Shown in pieces: positions 48,518 to 59,755 of a DNA stretch of 64,000 nucleotides (position 1 is the stretch's first letter; each line of letters starts with the position of its first letter). The notes below the pieces were generated by a model. It searched no databases, was not told the origin of the DNA, and was given only the letters and a program-made list of their open reading frames with translations. Location of the stretch: positions 1 to 64,000 of the forward strand of contig DULJ01000011.1 of NCBI GenBank assembly GCA_012840465.1, read 5' to 3'. Source of the stretch: Caryophanales bacterium (lineage in GTDB: Bacteria; Bacillota; Bacilli; Bacillales; Bacillaceae_J). Position numbers and translations under genes: made by a program.

Positions 48518-49172
48518 TATTGTTTGCTTCCTTTCTTCGCCGCTTCTGTCCTTCACGACAAATATCCAATAAAGGACAAACCTCACATTGCGGTCTTTGT
48601 GCTTTGCAATGATAACGACCAAAGAAAATTAGCCGATGATGGGTTTGACCCCATAATTCCTCCGGTACTTTCTTCATAAGTGTTTCTTCTACCTCTAAAA
48701 CAGAATCCTTCCATCTACAAATACCTAGCCTTTTGGAAACACGTTCAACATGTGTATCAACAGCAATCGCTGGGATTCCATAAGCAACTGACATCACGAC
48801 GTTAGCCGTTTTTCTGCCCACTCCCGGAAGTTTCATTAAGGATAGACGATCTTTTGGGACTATCCCACCATATTCTTCAAGTAACATATTACATAATTTT
48901 TGGATATTTTTAGCTTTATTTCGAAACAAACCGATAGAGCGAATGTCATTTTGCAGTTCTTCTAACGATACTGCTAAATAGTCTTCCGGTTTTTTGTATT
49001 TTTCAAATAACGATTTTGTGACTTTATTGACAAGTGCATCCGTGCATTGTGCTGATAAAGAAACAGCAATGACCAGTTCAAATGGGTTAGAATGATATAA
49101 TTCACAATGGGCATCCGGATACATCTCTCCCATCGTGTCTAGCACTTGTTCAATTTGTTTTTTATTTAGCAT
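48510..49172 (-). CDS. nth: Endonuclease III
   Basis: LPGVGRKTANVV HhH, VDTHVERVSKRLG, CxxxxxxCxxCPLLDIC [4Fe-4S]. Confidence 0.96.
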   Translation of the reverse strand: MLNKKQIEQVLDTMGEMYPDAHCELYHSNPFELVIAVSLSAQCTDALVNKVTKSLFEKYKKPEDYLAVSLEELQNDIRSIGLFRNKAKNIQKLCNMLLEEYGGIVPKDRLSLMKLPGVGRKTANVVMSVAYGIPAIAVDTHVERVSKRLGICRWKDSVLEVEETLMKKVPEELWGQTHHRLIFFGRYHCKAQRPQCEVCPLLDICREGQKRRRKEANNNA

Positions 49173-49187
49173 TGTATATTCCCCGCT

Positions 49188-49886
49188 TTAAGATTCTAAC
49201 CAATTATAAAAAGGAATCGAAGTTGTTTCTTGCTTGACCGGTTGGGATTTGGCCCGTTGATGGCTTCTAAATTTCATCCCTTGATCCTGTGCTTGTTCAA
49301 GTGTTTGAATTCCTTTCTTTTTCCATTCAAATAAAATCCGGTCAATATAACGGAAGTTTAGCTTCCCGCTCATAACAGCTTCTCGCAAAGCAGCTTTTAT
49401 TAGTACAGGGCTGTGATTCTCTTGGTCAAGCCAAATTGTCAGATTTTCACATTCCATTGGTGATAATGGACGTCCAAATTCCTGTTCAAACATAGTATAA
49501 ACATTAATTTCAACTTGCTCATTTTCACGCTTAACCTGTTTGTTCTCAAGCTCTGATAAAAAATACAGGAGTTTTTCCCATAATGGACGTAATGTATAAC
49601 TTTCATGGATTACGCCATCGATGCTGGTAGCGCCCTCAATTTGCAAGAAACTGTGCTGAATTAAATATTTAATAATTTCCATACAGTGCTCCTTATGACA
49701 GCTCATTCTTTCTGATAGCTCATCAGGAGTTGGAAATGAATTTCCGCTTTCAATTGATGAATAAACGTGCAGGAGCAACACAAATTCCTCTTCGTTTAAG
49801 CCCATGCTTTTATAATATTTCAACAGAAGCTTCGGTATTGCAACGCTCCCTTCTGCCAACCAATCGATCACTTTTTCTTTTTTCAT
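49188..49886 (-). CDS. dnaD: DNA replication protein DnaD
   Basis: N-terminal winged helix and YTMFEQEFGRPLSPMECENL..FRYIDRILFEWKKKG DnaD domain. Confidence 0.93.
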   Translation of the reverse strand: MKKEKVIDWLAEGSVAIPKLLLKYYKSMGLNEEEFVLLLHVYSSIESGNSFPTPDELSERMSCHKEHCMEIIKYLIQHSFLQIEGATSIDGVIHESYTLRPLWEKLLYFLSELENKQVKRENEQVEINVYTMFEQEFGRPLSPMECENLTIWLDQENHSPVLIKAALREAVMSGKLNFRYIDRILFEWKKKGIQTLEQAQDQGMKFRSHQRAKSQPVKQETTSIPFYNWLES

Positions 49887-49926
49887 TTGGCTAACACCTC
49901 TAAGATATTATAACATGTCTGCGTAC

Positions 49927-49986
49927 AAAAAGCGCAAGCGCCCCGTTTAGCACCATCCAAAACTGGACTGATCCGCTGGAGCTAGA
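49927..49986 (+). repeat. Dispersed intergenic repeat, copy 2 (partial)
   Basis: AAAAGCGCAAGCGCCCCGTTTAGC..AACTGGAC..GGAGCTAGA. Confidence 0.5.
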
Positions 49987-50026
49987 TTACAAAGCGCCAT
50001 ATTTTATACTTTCTTCTTAACGTTAT

Positions 50027-50055
50027 AAAAGGCTGACCAAAAGCGGTCAGCCCTT
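50027..50055 (-). terminator. Terminator of asnS
   Basis: AAAAGGCTGACC..GGTCAGCCCTTT. Confidence 0.75.
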
Positions 50056-50071
50056 TCATATCATTTGCTAT

Positions 50072-51364
50072 TTACGGATACAAACGATTCAAAAGTCGTG
50101 GGAATGGAATGGTTTCCCGAACATGTTCGGCACCTGTAATCCATGCTACAGTACGCTCTAATCCTAGTCCAAAGCCAGAATGAGGCACAGAGCCATATTT
50201 ACGCAGGTCTAAGTACCATTCATAAGAGCCGCCTGTTAAATGATGCTCTTCATAACGCTTTTGCATCAATTCTAAATCATCTATTCTTTGTGAACCGCCG
50301 ACGATTTCACCGTAACCCTCAGGTGCAATTAAATCGGCACATAATACGACCTCTGGACGATTCGGATCTGGTTTCATGTAGAAGGCCTTTATTTGGGCCG
50401 GATAGTGTGTAATAAATACCGGTTTATCAAATTCTTCTGCAATTGCAACTTCATGTGGGGCTCCAAAGTCTTCGCCCCACTCAATGTCATTTATACCTTT
50501 TTTCTTTAATATTTCAATTGCTTCATCATAGGTAATACGAGGGAAAGGAGCCTTAACATTCTCAAGCTTTGAAAGGTCACGTCCTAGTGTGTTTAACTCC
50601 AATTTACAATTCTTTAAAACTGATTGAACAATAAAGCTGACATATTGTTCTTGAATTTCAAGGCTTTCATCATGTTCTACAAAAGCTGCTTCCGGTTCAA
50701 TCATCCAAAATTCAATTAAATGTCTTTTGGTCTTTGATTTCTCGGCACGGAAAGTAGGACCAAAAGAGAACACTCTGCCTAAAGCCATCGCTGCCGCTTC
50801 CAAATAAAGCTGTCCGCTTTGTGAAAGATAAGCATCTTCATCAAAATACTTTGTATGAAATAATTCACTTCCACCTTCTGCAGAAGTCCCGGTTAGAATT
50901 GGTGGATCAACCCTAACAAAGCCATTATCATTAAAAAATTGATACGTAGAGCTAATAATTTCGTTTCTAATTTTCATGATAGCATGCTGACGCTTTGAAC
51001 GAAGCCAAAGATGGCGGTGATCCATTAAAAATTCGACACCATGCTCTTTTGGGGTAATTGGATAATCGATAGATTCATGAATAACTTCAATGTTTTTCAC
51101 GGCTAATTCATAGCCAAATGGGGATCGTTCATCTTCATGGACAGTTCCTGTTACCCATAGTGATGTTTCTTGGGTTATAGCCTTCGCCTTAGCAAAAATG
51201 TCTTCTTCTACTTCCTCTTTAACGACAACTCCTTGGATGAACCCTGTTCCATCCCTTAGCTGTAAAAAAGCTATTTTCCCGCTTGAACGTTTATTTGCCA
51301 GCCATGCTCCAATCGTTACATCTTGTCCTACAAAATTACTTACTTTTGAAATCGTGGTTTTCAT
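50072..51364 (-). CDS. asnS: Asparaginyl-tRNA synthetase
   Basis: Class II synthetase, [15 protein letters not shown] motif 3; next to aspB. Confidence 0.95.
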   Translation of the reverse strand: MKTTISKVSNFVGQDVTIGAWLANKRSSGKIAFLQLRDGTGFIQGVVVKEEVEEDIFAKAKAITQETSLWVTGTVHEDERSPFGYELAVKNIEVIHESIDYPITPKEHGVEFLMDHRHLWLRSKRQHAIMKIRNEIISSTYQFFNDNGFVRVDPPILTGTSAEGGSELFHTKYFDEDAYLSQSGQLYLEAAAMALGRVFSFGPTFRAEKSKTKRHLIEFWMIEPEAAFVEHDESLEIQEQYVSFIVQSVLKNCKLELNTLGRDLSKLENVKAPFPRITYDEAIEILKKKGINDIEWGEDFGAPHEVAIAEEFDKPVFITHYPAQIKAFYMKPDPNRPEVVLCADLIAPEGYGEIVGGSQRIDDLELMQKRYEEHHLTGGSYEWYLDLRKYGSVPHSGFGLGLERTVAWITGAEHVRETIPFPRLLNRLYP

Positions 51365-51446
51365 TTACAGAACCTCCTACTATACCGAAAAAGTAGTAAT
51401 CAGTTTTTATCATTGTATTCGTTACTTATTCACTTTATACAGAAAA

Positions 51447-51472
51447 GAGGCGGGGTAACCTTACACCGCCTT
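51447..51472 (-). terminator. Hairpin with terminator character between aspB and asnS genes
   Basis: Minus strand AAGGCGGTGTAAGGTTACCCCGCCTCTTTTC. Confidence 0.55.
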
Positions 51473-51485
51473 CCTTTCCTAATAT

Positions 51486-51533
51486 TGTCCAGCTCCAGTT
51501 TATACATCGCTAAACGGGCGCTTGCGCTTTTCT
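51486..51533 (-). repeat. Dispersed intergenic repeat, copy 3 (inverted, partial)
   Basis: Reverse complement: AGAAAAGCGCAAGCGCCCGTTTAGCGATGTATAAACTGGAGCTGGAC. Confidence 0.6.
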
Positions 51534-51536
51534 GAG

Positions 51537-52721
51537 TTATTTGATTTTATTTTCCATAAAACGTTTAATTCTAGCTACCGCTTTTTCAAGAAGATCTAAT
51601 GATGTTGCATAAGATAGACGTACGTTTTCAGGTGCACCGAATCCAGAACCAGGAATTATAGCAACCTTTTCTTCATCTAATAACGCCTTTACTAATGAAT
51701 CAACATCGTCGTAACCAGCCATTTTGGCTGCCTCACTTGCATTCGGGAATAAATAGAAAGCACCTTGTGGTTTCACACATTTGAATCCCGGAATTTCAAT
51801 TAGCTGTTCATAGATTTTATTTAAGCGCTCTTCAAATGCCTTTTTCATTTCAAGAACAGGCTCTTGCGGTCCAGTATAGGCGGCGATGGCAGCATATTGT
51901 GAAATTGATGTTGGATTGGATGTACTATGGCTTGCTAAGTTAGTCATCGCTGTTATGATTGTACTGTCACCTGCTGCATATCCAATGCGCCAACCTGTCA
52001 TTGCGTGTGATTTTGAATGACCGTTAATGATTATCGTTTGTTTCTTAAGTTCCGGGGATAACTCTGCAATAGATACATGCTTATTATCGCCATATACTAA
52101 TTTCTCATAGATTTCATCTGATACAATTAGGATATTATGTTCTAGGGCAATTTCACCTAATGCTTTTAATTCTTCAGCAGTATAGATCATTCCTGTTGGG
52201 TTACTTGGTGAATTAATAATAACTGCTTTTGTCTTTGGTGTAATCGCAGCCTTAAATTGTTCTGGCGTAATTTTAAAGTCATTTTCCTCTTTACCTTCAA
52301 CTAAGACTGGAGTACCTTCAGCTAATTTTACAAATTCGGGGTAACTCACCCAATACGGTGTTGGGATAATGACTTCGTCTCCTTGGTTAAGAATGACTTG
52401 GAATAATGTATATAAGGCATGTTTGGCACCCACACAAACAATAACCTCGTTTTGTGTAAAGTTAAGGTTTTGATCTTTTTTAAATTTCTCAATAATCGCA
52501 TCCTTTAGTGCCACTAAACCACCAGAAGGTGTATATTTTGTTTGACCTGCATTCATTGCTGCGGCAGCTGCATCAATAATATGTTGAGGGGTATTAAAAT
52601 CAGGCTCCCCTGCTCCAAGACCAATTACATCATGTCCAGCATCTTTTAATGCTTTTGCCTTTGCTGTGATCTCTAGTGTTGTAGATGGTGTTAAGGATGA
52701 TACACGATTTGCTAATTCCAT
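51537..52721 (-). CDS. aspB: Aspartate aminotransferase (class I/II)
   Basis: SHSKSHAMTGWRIGYAAG PLP motif; SNPTGMIYTAEEL. Confidence 0.93.
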   Translation of the reverse strand: MELANRVSSLTPSTTLEITAKAKALKDAGHDVIGLGAGEPDFNTPQHIIDAAAAAMNAGQTKYTPSGGLVALKDAIIEKFKKDQNLNFTQNEVIVCVGAKHALYTLFQVILNQGDEVIIPTPYWVSYPEFVKLAEGTPVLVEGKEENDFKITPEQFKAAITPKTKAVIINSPSNPTGMIYTAEELKALGEIALEHNILIVSDEIYEKLVYGDNKHVSIAELSPELKKQTIIINGHSKSHAMTGWRIGYAAGDSTIITAMTNLASHSTSNPTSISQYAAIAAYTGPQEPVLEMKKAFEERLNKIYEQLIEIPGFKCVKPQGAFYLFPNASEAAKMAGYDDVDSLVKALLDEEKVAIIPGSGFGAPENVRLSYATSLDLLEKAVARIKRFMENKIK

Positions 52722-52723
52722 TG

Positions 52724-53290
52724 CTAAATTTCCTCCTCAAAGCGGTCTTTTTTAAGACTGTACCTTTTCACAAATGATCCGTCTTCAAATTTCATAAAAT
52801 AATATGTATAACGCTTTTCTTGGTCAATATAAGTAACTTCCCAAAGCGGCGTTGTCTCTGTTCGATTTGTACGATTATCCTTGATTACTTCGGCACCTAG
52901 TCTTATATCAATTAATTTTAAAGGATTTTGATTCGCAATTACATATTTTTTTACTTTTTCGATTGACCACCCTTCACTGGCCTTTTTTGTCATCAACTTC
53001 CCCTTTTTTGAATCTGGCACCCAAACGATGATATCCTCATCTTTATCGTTTGTCCCATAAAGTATAGTATAAGCCAATCTTCCATGGTAGTACTCTGCCT
53101 CTTTAATTGATGATAGCCCTTTTACATTTTCTTCAGCAAAAGCAATTGCTTTTTTCTCAGCTTTATTTTGGAAGTCCATACTTTCATGATAAATGTGGGA
53201 AGCCTGCCAAATTATGATAATCATTAATAAAGGTATTATATACAACCATTTTTTCATAGTAAACCTCATTAAACAAATTTTGTTACACAT
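52724..53290 (-). CDS. ypmB: YpmB-like PepSY-type protein
   Basis: N-terminal TM, position aspB-ypmB-dinG; start likely MKKWLYI. Confidence 0.8.
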   Translation of the reverse strand: MCNKICLMRFTMKKWLYIIPLLMIIIIWQASHIYHESMDFQNKAEKKAIAFAEENVKGLSSIKEAEYYHGRLAYTILYGTNDKDEDIIVWVPDSKKGKLMTKKASEGWSIEKVKKYVIANQNPLKLIDIRLGAEVIKDNRTNRTETTPLWEVTYIDQEKRYTYYFMKFEDGSFVKRYSLKKDRFEEEI

Positions 53291-53402
53291 ATCGTTAACC
53301 GTAAAAGTGAAATATAGTAGTAAGAAATAAAGTTTTTTACTTCGTCTCTTTTCCCATTATACAATATTGAATAAAAACTATCTCCTTTCAACACCATAAT
53401 TT

Positions 53403-53428
53403 GGGGCATAAGTGAGCCCCTTTTTTTC
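53403..53428 (+). terminator. Plus-strand oriented hairpin with T7 tract between ypmB and dinG
   Basis: GGGGCATAAGTGAGCCCCTTTTTTT. Confidence 0.55.
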
Positions 53429-53445
53429 TTTTGAAAAAAATTGTC

Positions 53446-56229
53446 TTATTTTAGCCAATCGGAAAGCTTTTTTAATAATGCGTCGGTTTTTTCTTCATAT
53501 ATTTCAATCGGTGGCAGTGCTTGAATAAACTTTTTTCCATAGCTTTTTGTTGTGATGCGACGATCCAGCACAAATACAACCCCTCGATCATTTTTCGCAC
53601 GAATTAGACGTCCAAATCCTTGTTTAAATCTTAAGATAGCTTGAGGTAAGAATAGATCCATGAAAGCATTTTTTCCTTCCTGTTTCATCAATTCTGACTT
53701 TCTTGCCATGATTGCATTATCCGGAGGGGAAAATGGCAGTCTTACAATAACAATACAACTTAAATCCTCCCCAGGGATATCAATCCCCTCCCAAAAGCTG
53801 CTTGTTCCAAAAAGGATTGCCTGCTCATGCTGTTTAAAGCTTTTCGTTAATCGGTCGCGGCTACCACTTGAAATCCCTTGGCCAATTAAAACAAATCCAT
53901 CTATTGTGGCAGCAGCCTTTACATTGTAAAATGTTTTTTCAAGCATATCATAGGCTGTAAATAAAACGAGCATTCTCCCCCGTGTTACTCTAGCTATTTC
54001 AATAATCTTACTTGCGATTTCTCTCGTAAATTCCGTTTGCTCTACATCCTTTATTTCTGGGACATCCGTTGGGACCATAAGCTGGACCTGATCCTTGTAT
54101 GAAAAAGGAGAAGCTATTTTTTTGGAAATGACTTCAAAATCCAAAAGACCTAAGGAGGATTTTATATATTGGAAAGAATCTTTTATGGCAAGGGTTGCTG
54201 ATGTCAGTATTACGCTTTCCTTTTTAGCAAACAAGCGGTCAGCCAATAATTCACTTATATCGATCGGCTGACTATATAGAAAAGCCGCATTCTGCGCACC
54301 TTTAGGTTCAATTTCGATCCATGTTACATTGTTGGATTCGTGTTCAAATAACAGTTTGGAAAGACCATTACTACTATCATCCAAAGCCTTTCCAAGCGAT
54401 TTAATGTCTGTTATTAGTCCAAATGGAGCATTAAGCTTTTCACCTATTGATAAAACACTAAATTTTATTTCTTCAAGCATTTCAATTGCTAAAAATGCGT
54501 TGCTTTTCACGCTCTTCCATAATGGGCCTGCTTCACTTGAAGATTGAAAACGATACGTGATCCGGCCTATCTCGTTCTTGCTTTGCTGTTTCTGGGCTAA
54601 AGTAAAGGTTCGGATCGTTCTAAATAACTCGTCAATCGTGTTTTTAGTTTCAATATATTGTTCCTCAATCTTATTAATTTCGGATGAAAAATCAATGTTC
54701 ATGCTTTTTGACGCCAGTTTAATTTTATGAAGCAACTCTATTCCATCGGAAAGACCAATTTGATTCAGCAATGTTTGAATAGAAGTATAATCCAACTTTA
54801 TCCCTAAATGGTCACTGGCCACATCATCAAGATGATGAGCCTCATCGATCACAAGCTCACTGTAAGCTGGTATTAATGAAAAGTCACTTTTCATATCTGA
54901 CAGAAGAAGGGCATGATTCGTAATGATAAGGTCGGAAACTTCAGCTGCCTTTCGTTTTTGCCGATAGAAACATCTTGAAAACCATGGACATTCGTTGCTG
55001 CTACAACAGGAAGAATCACTTTTTACTTTATTCCAAAAAAGCTTTCCTCCAGATGATAGGTTAATTTCATCAACATCCCCATTCCTTGTTTCTGTTAGCC
55101 ATACAAGTATTTGGGATTTTGTAAATATACTATCATACGTATCATCGCGACCTGTTTCCATACACTCTTCGAATTTCCTTAAACATAAATAATGGTGCCT
55201 GCCTTTTAATACAGTAGCTGCGAATGAAAATGGAAAAGCCTGTTTTAGGATTTTGATTTCCTGCCCCATTATTTGTTCCTGAAGATGTGTAGTATACGTA
55301 CCAACGACAACTCTCTTACCTGTTTGTTTAGCGTAATGAATCGACGGAATTAAATAGCCGATTGTTTTACCCGTTCCGGTTCCAGCTTCCAACAATCCAT
55401 GAACTCTATTTTTAAATGCCTGTTCAATCGTTTCAATCATTTCAATTTGACCATCGCGAACTTCAAATTTTGGATCTTCTTTACTTAGTTGGGCAATGAT
55501 GGTTTTGGCTTCAAATTGATCAAAATTAAGTTTTTCAGTTTCAATTAAGCTTTGTCCTCTCTGTACTTTTAAAGCAAGATTCCGGTGAATATCATAATCT
55601 TCTGCTTCAAGCAGCAATGATTGGGTTTTATCACTGATTATATCTTTTAACAGGTGACTAAGACTACTTTGAAAAGAAGCCGCATAGGCATTCAGTTTTT
55701 TCAATGTGACTAGCGGAAGACCTTTAAGCTTCATTAATAGACTCAACAATAATTGTGCGGTTGCCTCAGCATCACTATCTGCCCGGTGGGGCTGATCATG
55801 TTCAATCGACAATTCCGTTGCAAGCTGATTTAATTTATAACTATGTAAAGCTGGAAACAATAATCTTGAAAGTTCAACCGTATCTAAAGTTGGGCAATTC
55901 CTCCATTTTTCTCCACATTTTCGAAACTCAGCCTTTAAAAAGGCAAGATCAAACGGAACATTATGAGCGACAAAATAGGAGCCTGCCAGCATTTCCGATA
56001 GCATTGGTGCAATTAAATCGAATGTAGGGGCCTTGCTCAGCATTTCATCCTCAATCCCGGTAAATTGTTTTATAAAAGAAGAGAGTTTCATATTTGGATT
56101 GACAAAACTGGAAAATTGCTCAATAATTTCACCATTTTCAATTAGAATAGCACCAATTTGAATGATTCTATCTGTCCCGATTTTATTTCCGGTCGTCTCT
56201 ACATCTATAACAAAAAAACGATTATTCAT
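53446..56229 (-). CDS. dinG: DinG-family helicase with N-terminal DnaQ-type exonuclease
   Basis: FVIDVETTGNKIGTDRIIQIGAI exonuclease; EAGTGTGKTIGYLIP Walker A; DEAH. Confidence 0.94.
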   Translation of the reverse strand: MNNRFFVIDVETTGNKIGTDRIIQIGAILIENGEIIEQFSSFVNPNMKLSSFIKQFTGIEDEMLSKAPTFDLIAPMLSEMLAGSYFVAHNVPFDLAFLKAEFRKCGEKWRNCPTLDTVELSRLLFPALHSYKLNQLATELSIEHDQPHRADSDAEATAQLLLSLLMKLKGLPLVTLKKLNAYAASFQSSLSHLLKDIISDKTQSLLLEAEDYDIHRNLALKVQRGQSLIETEKLNFDQFEAKTIIAQLSKEDPKFEVRDGQIEMIETIEQAFKNRVHGLLEAGTGTGKTIGYLIPSIHYAKQTGKRVVVGTYTTHLQEQIMGQEIKILKQAFPFSFAATVLKGRHHYLCLRKFEECMETGRDDTYDSIFTKSQILVWLTETRNGDVDEINLSSGGKLFWNKVKSDSSCCSSNECPWFSRCFYRQKRKAAEVSDLIITNHALLLSDMKSDFSLIPAYSELVIDEAHHLDDVASDHLGIKLDYTSIQTLLNQIGLSDGIELLHKIKLASKSMNIDFSSEINKIEEQYIETKNTIDELFRTIRTFTLAQKQQSKNEIGRITYRFQSSSEAGPLWKSVKSNAFLAIEMLEEIKFSVLSIGEKLNAPFGLITDIKSLGKALDDSSNGLSKLLFEHESNNVTWIEIEPKGAQNAAFLYSQPIDISELLADRLFAKKESVILTSATLAIKDSFQYIKSSLGLLDFEVISKKIASPFSYKDQVQLMVPTDVPEIKDVEQTEFTREIASKIIEIARVTRGRMLVLFTAYDMLEKTFYNVKAAATIDGFVLIGQGISSGSRDRLTKSFKQHEQAILFGTSSFWEGIDIPGEDLSCIVIVRLPFSPPDNAIMARKSELMKQEGKNAFMDLFLPQAILRFKQGFGRLIRAKNDRGVVFVLDRRITTKSYGKKFIQALPPIEIYEEKTDALLKKLSDWLK

Positions 56230-56333
56230 TCTTACACCCTCAAACCCGTTTTCTTTTACTATCTACTTTACAATAAAAATTATGAAAACGTTCATTAGAA
56301 AGACAAGAAATGATACAAATTTGATAGTATCAT

Positions 56334-56369
56334 AAAAGGCCTTCGCCAAATTTTCGCGAAAGCCTTTTT
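56334..56369 (-). terminator. Terminator of the panBCD operon
   Basis: AAAAGGCCTTCGC..GCGAAAGCCTTTTT. Confidence 0.75.
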
Positions 56370-56384
56370 ATCGTCTCTATATCA

Positions 56385-56771
56385 TTATAATACAGTTGAA
56401 GCCGGTTCAGCATAAATTAATTGTTTAATTGAATTATCTTTTTCATCCATAATGGCAACTCTTGGCTTGTGCTGAGCAATTTCCTCTTCTAATACAATCG
56501 CATATGAAATAATGATGACAATATCATTTGGTTGAACTAAACGTGCCGCTGCGCCATTTAAACAAATCACACCGCTGCCCCGTGGACCCGGGATGACATA
56601 GGTTTCAAGTCTTGCACCATTATTGTTGTTGACGATGGCGACTTTTTCATTTTCTACAATTCCAACCGCATCCAAGAGATCTTCATCAATCGTAATACTC
56701 CCAACATAGTTTAAGTTCGCTTCTGTCACTCGGGCTCGATGTATTTTGGCATTCATTAATGTTCTAAACAA
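56385..56771 (-). CDS. panD: Aspartate 1-decarboxylase
   Basis: [24 protein letters not shown] with GS cleavage site. Confidence 0.96.
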   Translation of the reverse strand: MFRTLMNAKIHRARVTEANLNYVGSITIDEDLLDAVGIVENEKVAIVNNNNGARLETYVIPGPRGSGVICLNGAAARLVQPNDIVIIISYAIVLEEEIAQHKPRVAIMDEKDNSIKQLIYAEPASTVL

Positions 56772-56791
56772 ATTATATCCCCCTAAATTCC

Positions 56792-57637
56792 CTAAATTGA
56801 AAACGTAATATTATCTATTAAACGCGCCTTTGGAAATTTTACAGCAAGTGCAATAATTATCTTGCCCTTTGGCTCTTTTATTTCCTCTAATTCCGGATAA
56901 GAATAAATTTCTACATAGTCAATAATCCCAGACGTTTTTTCTTGAATAGCATTTATAACAGCTGTTTTGACCTTGTCTAGATCTTTTTCTCCATCAAAAA
57001 TAGTTTGACTTGCTTTTTGTAGACTTTTATAAAGCTCTGGCGCTTCCCTTCGCTCTTGTTCTGTTAGATAAACATTTCGGGAACTTTTCGCTAAACCGTC
57101 TTCCTCTCTAACGGTGCGAACAGGAACAAGTTCAACCGGAATGTTATAATCTTTTATTACCCCATCAACAACAGCAACCTGTTGAGCATCTTTCAGTCCA
57201 AAATAGGCACGGTCAGGCATCATAATATTAAATAGCTTCATTAAAACAGTGGCGACCCCATCAAAATGACCTTCTCTTGATTTTCCACAAAGGACGTTGA
57301 TACGTTTAGTAACGTTGATTTTAGTGGAAAGATCAACCGGGTACATTTCTCCAACCTCTGGGTAAAAAATATAATCTACACCGGCATTTCTAGCTAGGTT
57401 TTCGTCACGTTCGATGTCACGTGGGTAGGCATCAAAATCCTCATTTGGTCCAAATTGCAATGGATTTACAAAAATGCTGATAACGACTTTATCATTATTT
57501 GATTTTGCTTCGTTAATTAAAGTCAAGTGACCCTCATGGAGGAAGCCCATTGTAGGAACATAACCTATGCTGTTTCCTGCTTTACGAAGCTCTTTTGTAA
57601 TTTGTTGCATTTCTTTAATGGAATGTATGACTTGCAT
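56792..57637 (-). CDS. panC: Pantothenate synthetase
   Basis: [28 protein letters not shown]. Confidence 0.96.
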   Translation of the reverse strand: MQVIHSIKEMQQITKELRKAGNSIGYVPTMGFLHEGHLTLINEAKSNNDKVVISIFVNPLQFGPNEDFDAYPRDIERDENLARNAGVDYIFYPEVGEMYPVDLSTKINVTKRINVLCGKSREGHFDGVATVLMKLFNIMMPDRAYFGLKDAQQVAVVDGVIKDYNIPVELVPVRTVREEDGLAKSSRNVYLTEQERREAPELYKSLQKASQTIFDGEKDLDKVKTAVINAIQEKTSGIIDYVEIYSYPELEEIKEPKGKIIIALAVKFPKARLIDNITFSI

Positions 57638-57640
57638 GTC

Positions 57641-58474
57641 TTATTTTCCTCCGTATAAAGACACAAGCTGTTCTTCTTTCATCGTGAAAGAATGAAGATC
57701 ATCCGGAAATTCACGTGTCTTTACTTCATTTATATATTGATGAATTGCATTTTGAATAACAGAGTTTGCATTGGCATATTGTTTAACAAATTTAGGAACA
57801 TGGCCAAAACCATTTTGAATGACATCATGGTAGACTAATACTTGTCCATCTGTTCTGTTTCCAGCTCCAATTCCAATGGTTGGAATTGAAATCTCTGATG
57901 TAATCACTTCCGCCAACTGTTTTGGTACACATTCCAAGACAAGCATCATCGCCCCAGCTTTTTCAACTTCCTTAGCATCTTCAATTAATTTTTTAGCTGT
58001 TTCGGAATCCTTTCCTTGCACTTTATAGCCACCCAATACTCCGACAGATTGCGGTGTCAGTCCAAGATGAGCAACAACAGGCACCCCTGCGGCGACTAAC
58101 CGTGAAATAGTAAAACAAACATCCCCTGCCCCTTCAAGCTTTAGGGCATGCGCTCCGCCATCCTGCATTAATTTCATTGCATTTTTCATTGTATCTTCCA
58201 TCGATGTATGATAGCTCATAAACGGCATATCCGTTACGATGAATGTATTATTTGCGCCCCGCCGTACTGCTTTTGTATGATGAACCATATCCTCGACAGT
58301 TACGGGAATAGTAGAATCATATCCTAGTACGACCATTCCTAATGAATCCCCCACAAGGATTACATCAACATTTGCTTCTTCAGCAAGCTTGGCTGATGGA
58401 AAATCGTAAGCCGTCAGCATAACGATCGGTTCGCCATTTGTTTTCATTTCTTGGAATTTAGTTGTTGTTTTCAA
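57641..58474 (-). CDS. panB: Ketopantoate hydroxymethyltransferase
   Basis: [37 protein letters not shown]. Confidence 0.96.
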   Translation of the reverse strand: MKTTTKFQEMKTNGEPIVMLTAYDFPSAKLAEEANVDVILVGDSLGMVVLGYDSTIPVTVEDMVHHTKAVRRGANNTFIVTDMPFMSYHTSMEDTMKNAMKLMQDGGAHALKLEGAGDVCFTISRLVAAGVPVVAHLGLTPQSVGVLGGYKVQGKDSETAKKLIEDAKEVEKAGAMMLVLECVPKQLAEVITSEISIPTIGIGAGNRTDGQVLVYHDVIQNGFGHVPKFVKQYANANSVIQNAIHQYINEVKTREFPDDLHSFTMKEEQLVSLYGGK

Positions 58475-58548
58475 TCGTTTCCCTCCTCAAGTAGATGAGG
58501 GAATGAAGACCGTCATTTTTTTACCCAAATAGAAATAAAACAAAAAAA

Positions 58549-58566
58549 TCTTTCCATACGGAAAGA
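58549..58566 (-). terminator. Terminator of birA
   Basis: TCTTTCC-ATAC-GGAAAGA followed by T7 on minus strand. Confidence 0.8.
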
Positions 58567-58765
58567 CGGGTAAGCAATGTGGTTAATTCATCCCCTGTCC
58601 TAGTCCGTTTTGTGGATCAAGGCAGTATAAATTTAAATTACTCTGTAACACTTGTTTTAAATGGTGTAGTTCGAATAGATACTACCCAAGATAACATTGC
58701 AAGTATAACAGAAAACAGGGGATATTTTCAACTAGTTGAAACATTCCATTAATTTATTTTTACTC

Positions 58766-59755
58766 CTAAATTTCTATATCTGCTGAATATATATGATGAA
58801 TAGCACCGTTTTTGTCCTCTAGTAATAAAACGCCATCATCCGTAATCCCTAATGCTTTTCCTTCAATTGTATCTGTCAAAGTTCTTGCTTTAATTTGTTT
58901 CCCTATACTGATGGCATAGCTTTCCCATAATAATTTTACAACTTGAAAACCATTTTCCAAATAATCAACATATAAGTCTTCCAACTCTTTTAAAATGACT
59001 TGCAAAATCATTGAACGATTTAACTTTTTTCCCGCCTCGATGGATAAAGACGTAGCTGTTTCTTTTAAATCGTCTGGGAAATGTTCAAGCTGTTGATTCA
59101 CGTTAATCCCGATACCGATGATAACGGCATTAATTCGGTCTGCTTCCGCTTGTAATTCAGTTAATATTCCTACGGTTTTCTTTCCATTAATTAAGATATC
59201 ATTCGGCCATTTTATCTTACATTCACACCCGGTTGTCGCTTCAATCCCCCTCACAACACTTACTGCGGCTAGAAGCGTAAGTTGTGGTGCTTGTTGTGGT
59301 GGAATATTGGGCTTAAGGATAACACTGAACCATATCCCCGTAAATTTTGGTGAATACCAAGAACGACCAAGCCTGCCTTTACCGGATACTTGTTCTTCAC
59401 TGACAACAATGACACCTTCCGGAGCACCGTCAAAAGCATCTTTTAATGCTAATGTATTTGTTGAAGTAACCGATTCTTCATAATGGACCTCTCTACCAAT
59501 AAATTTCGTTTGTAACCCAAGCTGTATTTCATTTCCGCTTATTCTGTCAGGTTTTTTAATGATCCGGTAGCCCTTACGTTGAACAGCCTCAAGCTCAAAA
59601 CCGTCCTTCCGCAAATCCTCAATATGTTTCCAGATCGCAGTTCTTGAGCAACCTAGTTTGTCACTAATCAATTGTCCCGATAAAAATTCCCCATCATGAT
59701 CTGAGAATAATTTTAGTAATTGTTTTCGAATGGAGGATTGCATGTAAGAAGCCAC
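58766..59755 (-). CDS. birA: Biotin operon repressor/biotin-[acetyl-CoA-carboxylase] ligase
   Basis: N-terminal HTH; SGKGRLGRSWYSP; IKWPNDILI. Confidence 0.95.
   Translation of the reverse strand: MASYMQSSIRKQLLKLFSDHDGEFLSGQLISDKLGCSRTAIWKHIEDLRKDGFELEAVQRKGYRIIKKPDRISGNEIQLGLQTKFIGREVHYEESVTSTNTLALKDAFDGAPEGVIVVSEEQVSGKGRLGRSWYSPKFTGIWFSVILKPNIPPQQAPQLTLLAAVSVVRGIEATTGCECKIKWPNDILINGKKTVGILTELQAEADRINAVIIGIGINVNQQLEHFPDDLKETATSLSIEAGKKLNRSMILQVILKELEDLYVDYLENGFQVVKLLWESYAISIGKQIKARTLTDTIEGKALGITDDGVLLLEDKNGAIHHIYSADIEI

Noticed and set aside
48518-48622. N-terminal extension of the ypoC ORF into nth
   Set aside because: Antithetical to compact operon; MPERHLP start at 48517 is more plausible.
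51365-51536. Possible T-box leader upstream of asnS
   Set aside because: The short interval contains an aspB-side terminator and a dispersed repeat; no T-box core (AGGGUGGNACCGCG) found.
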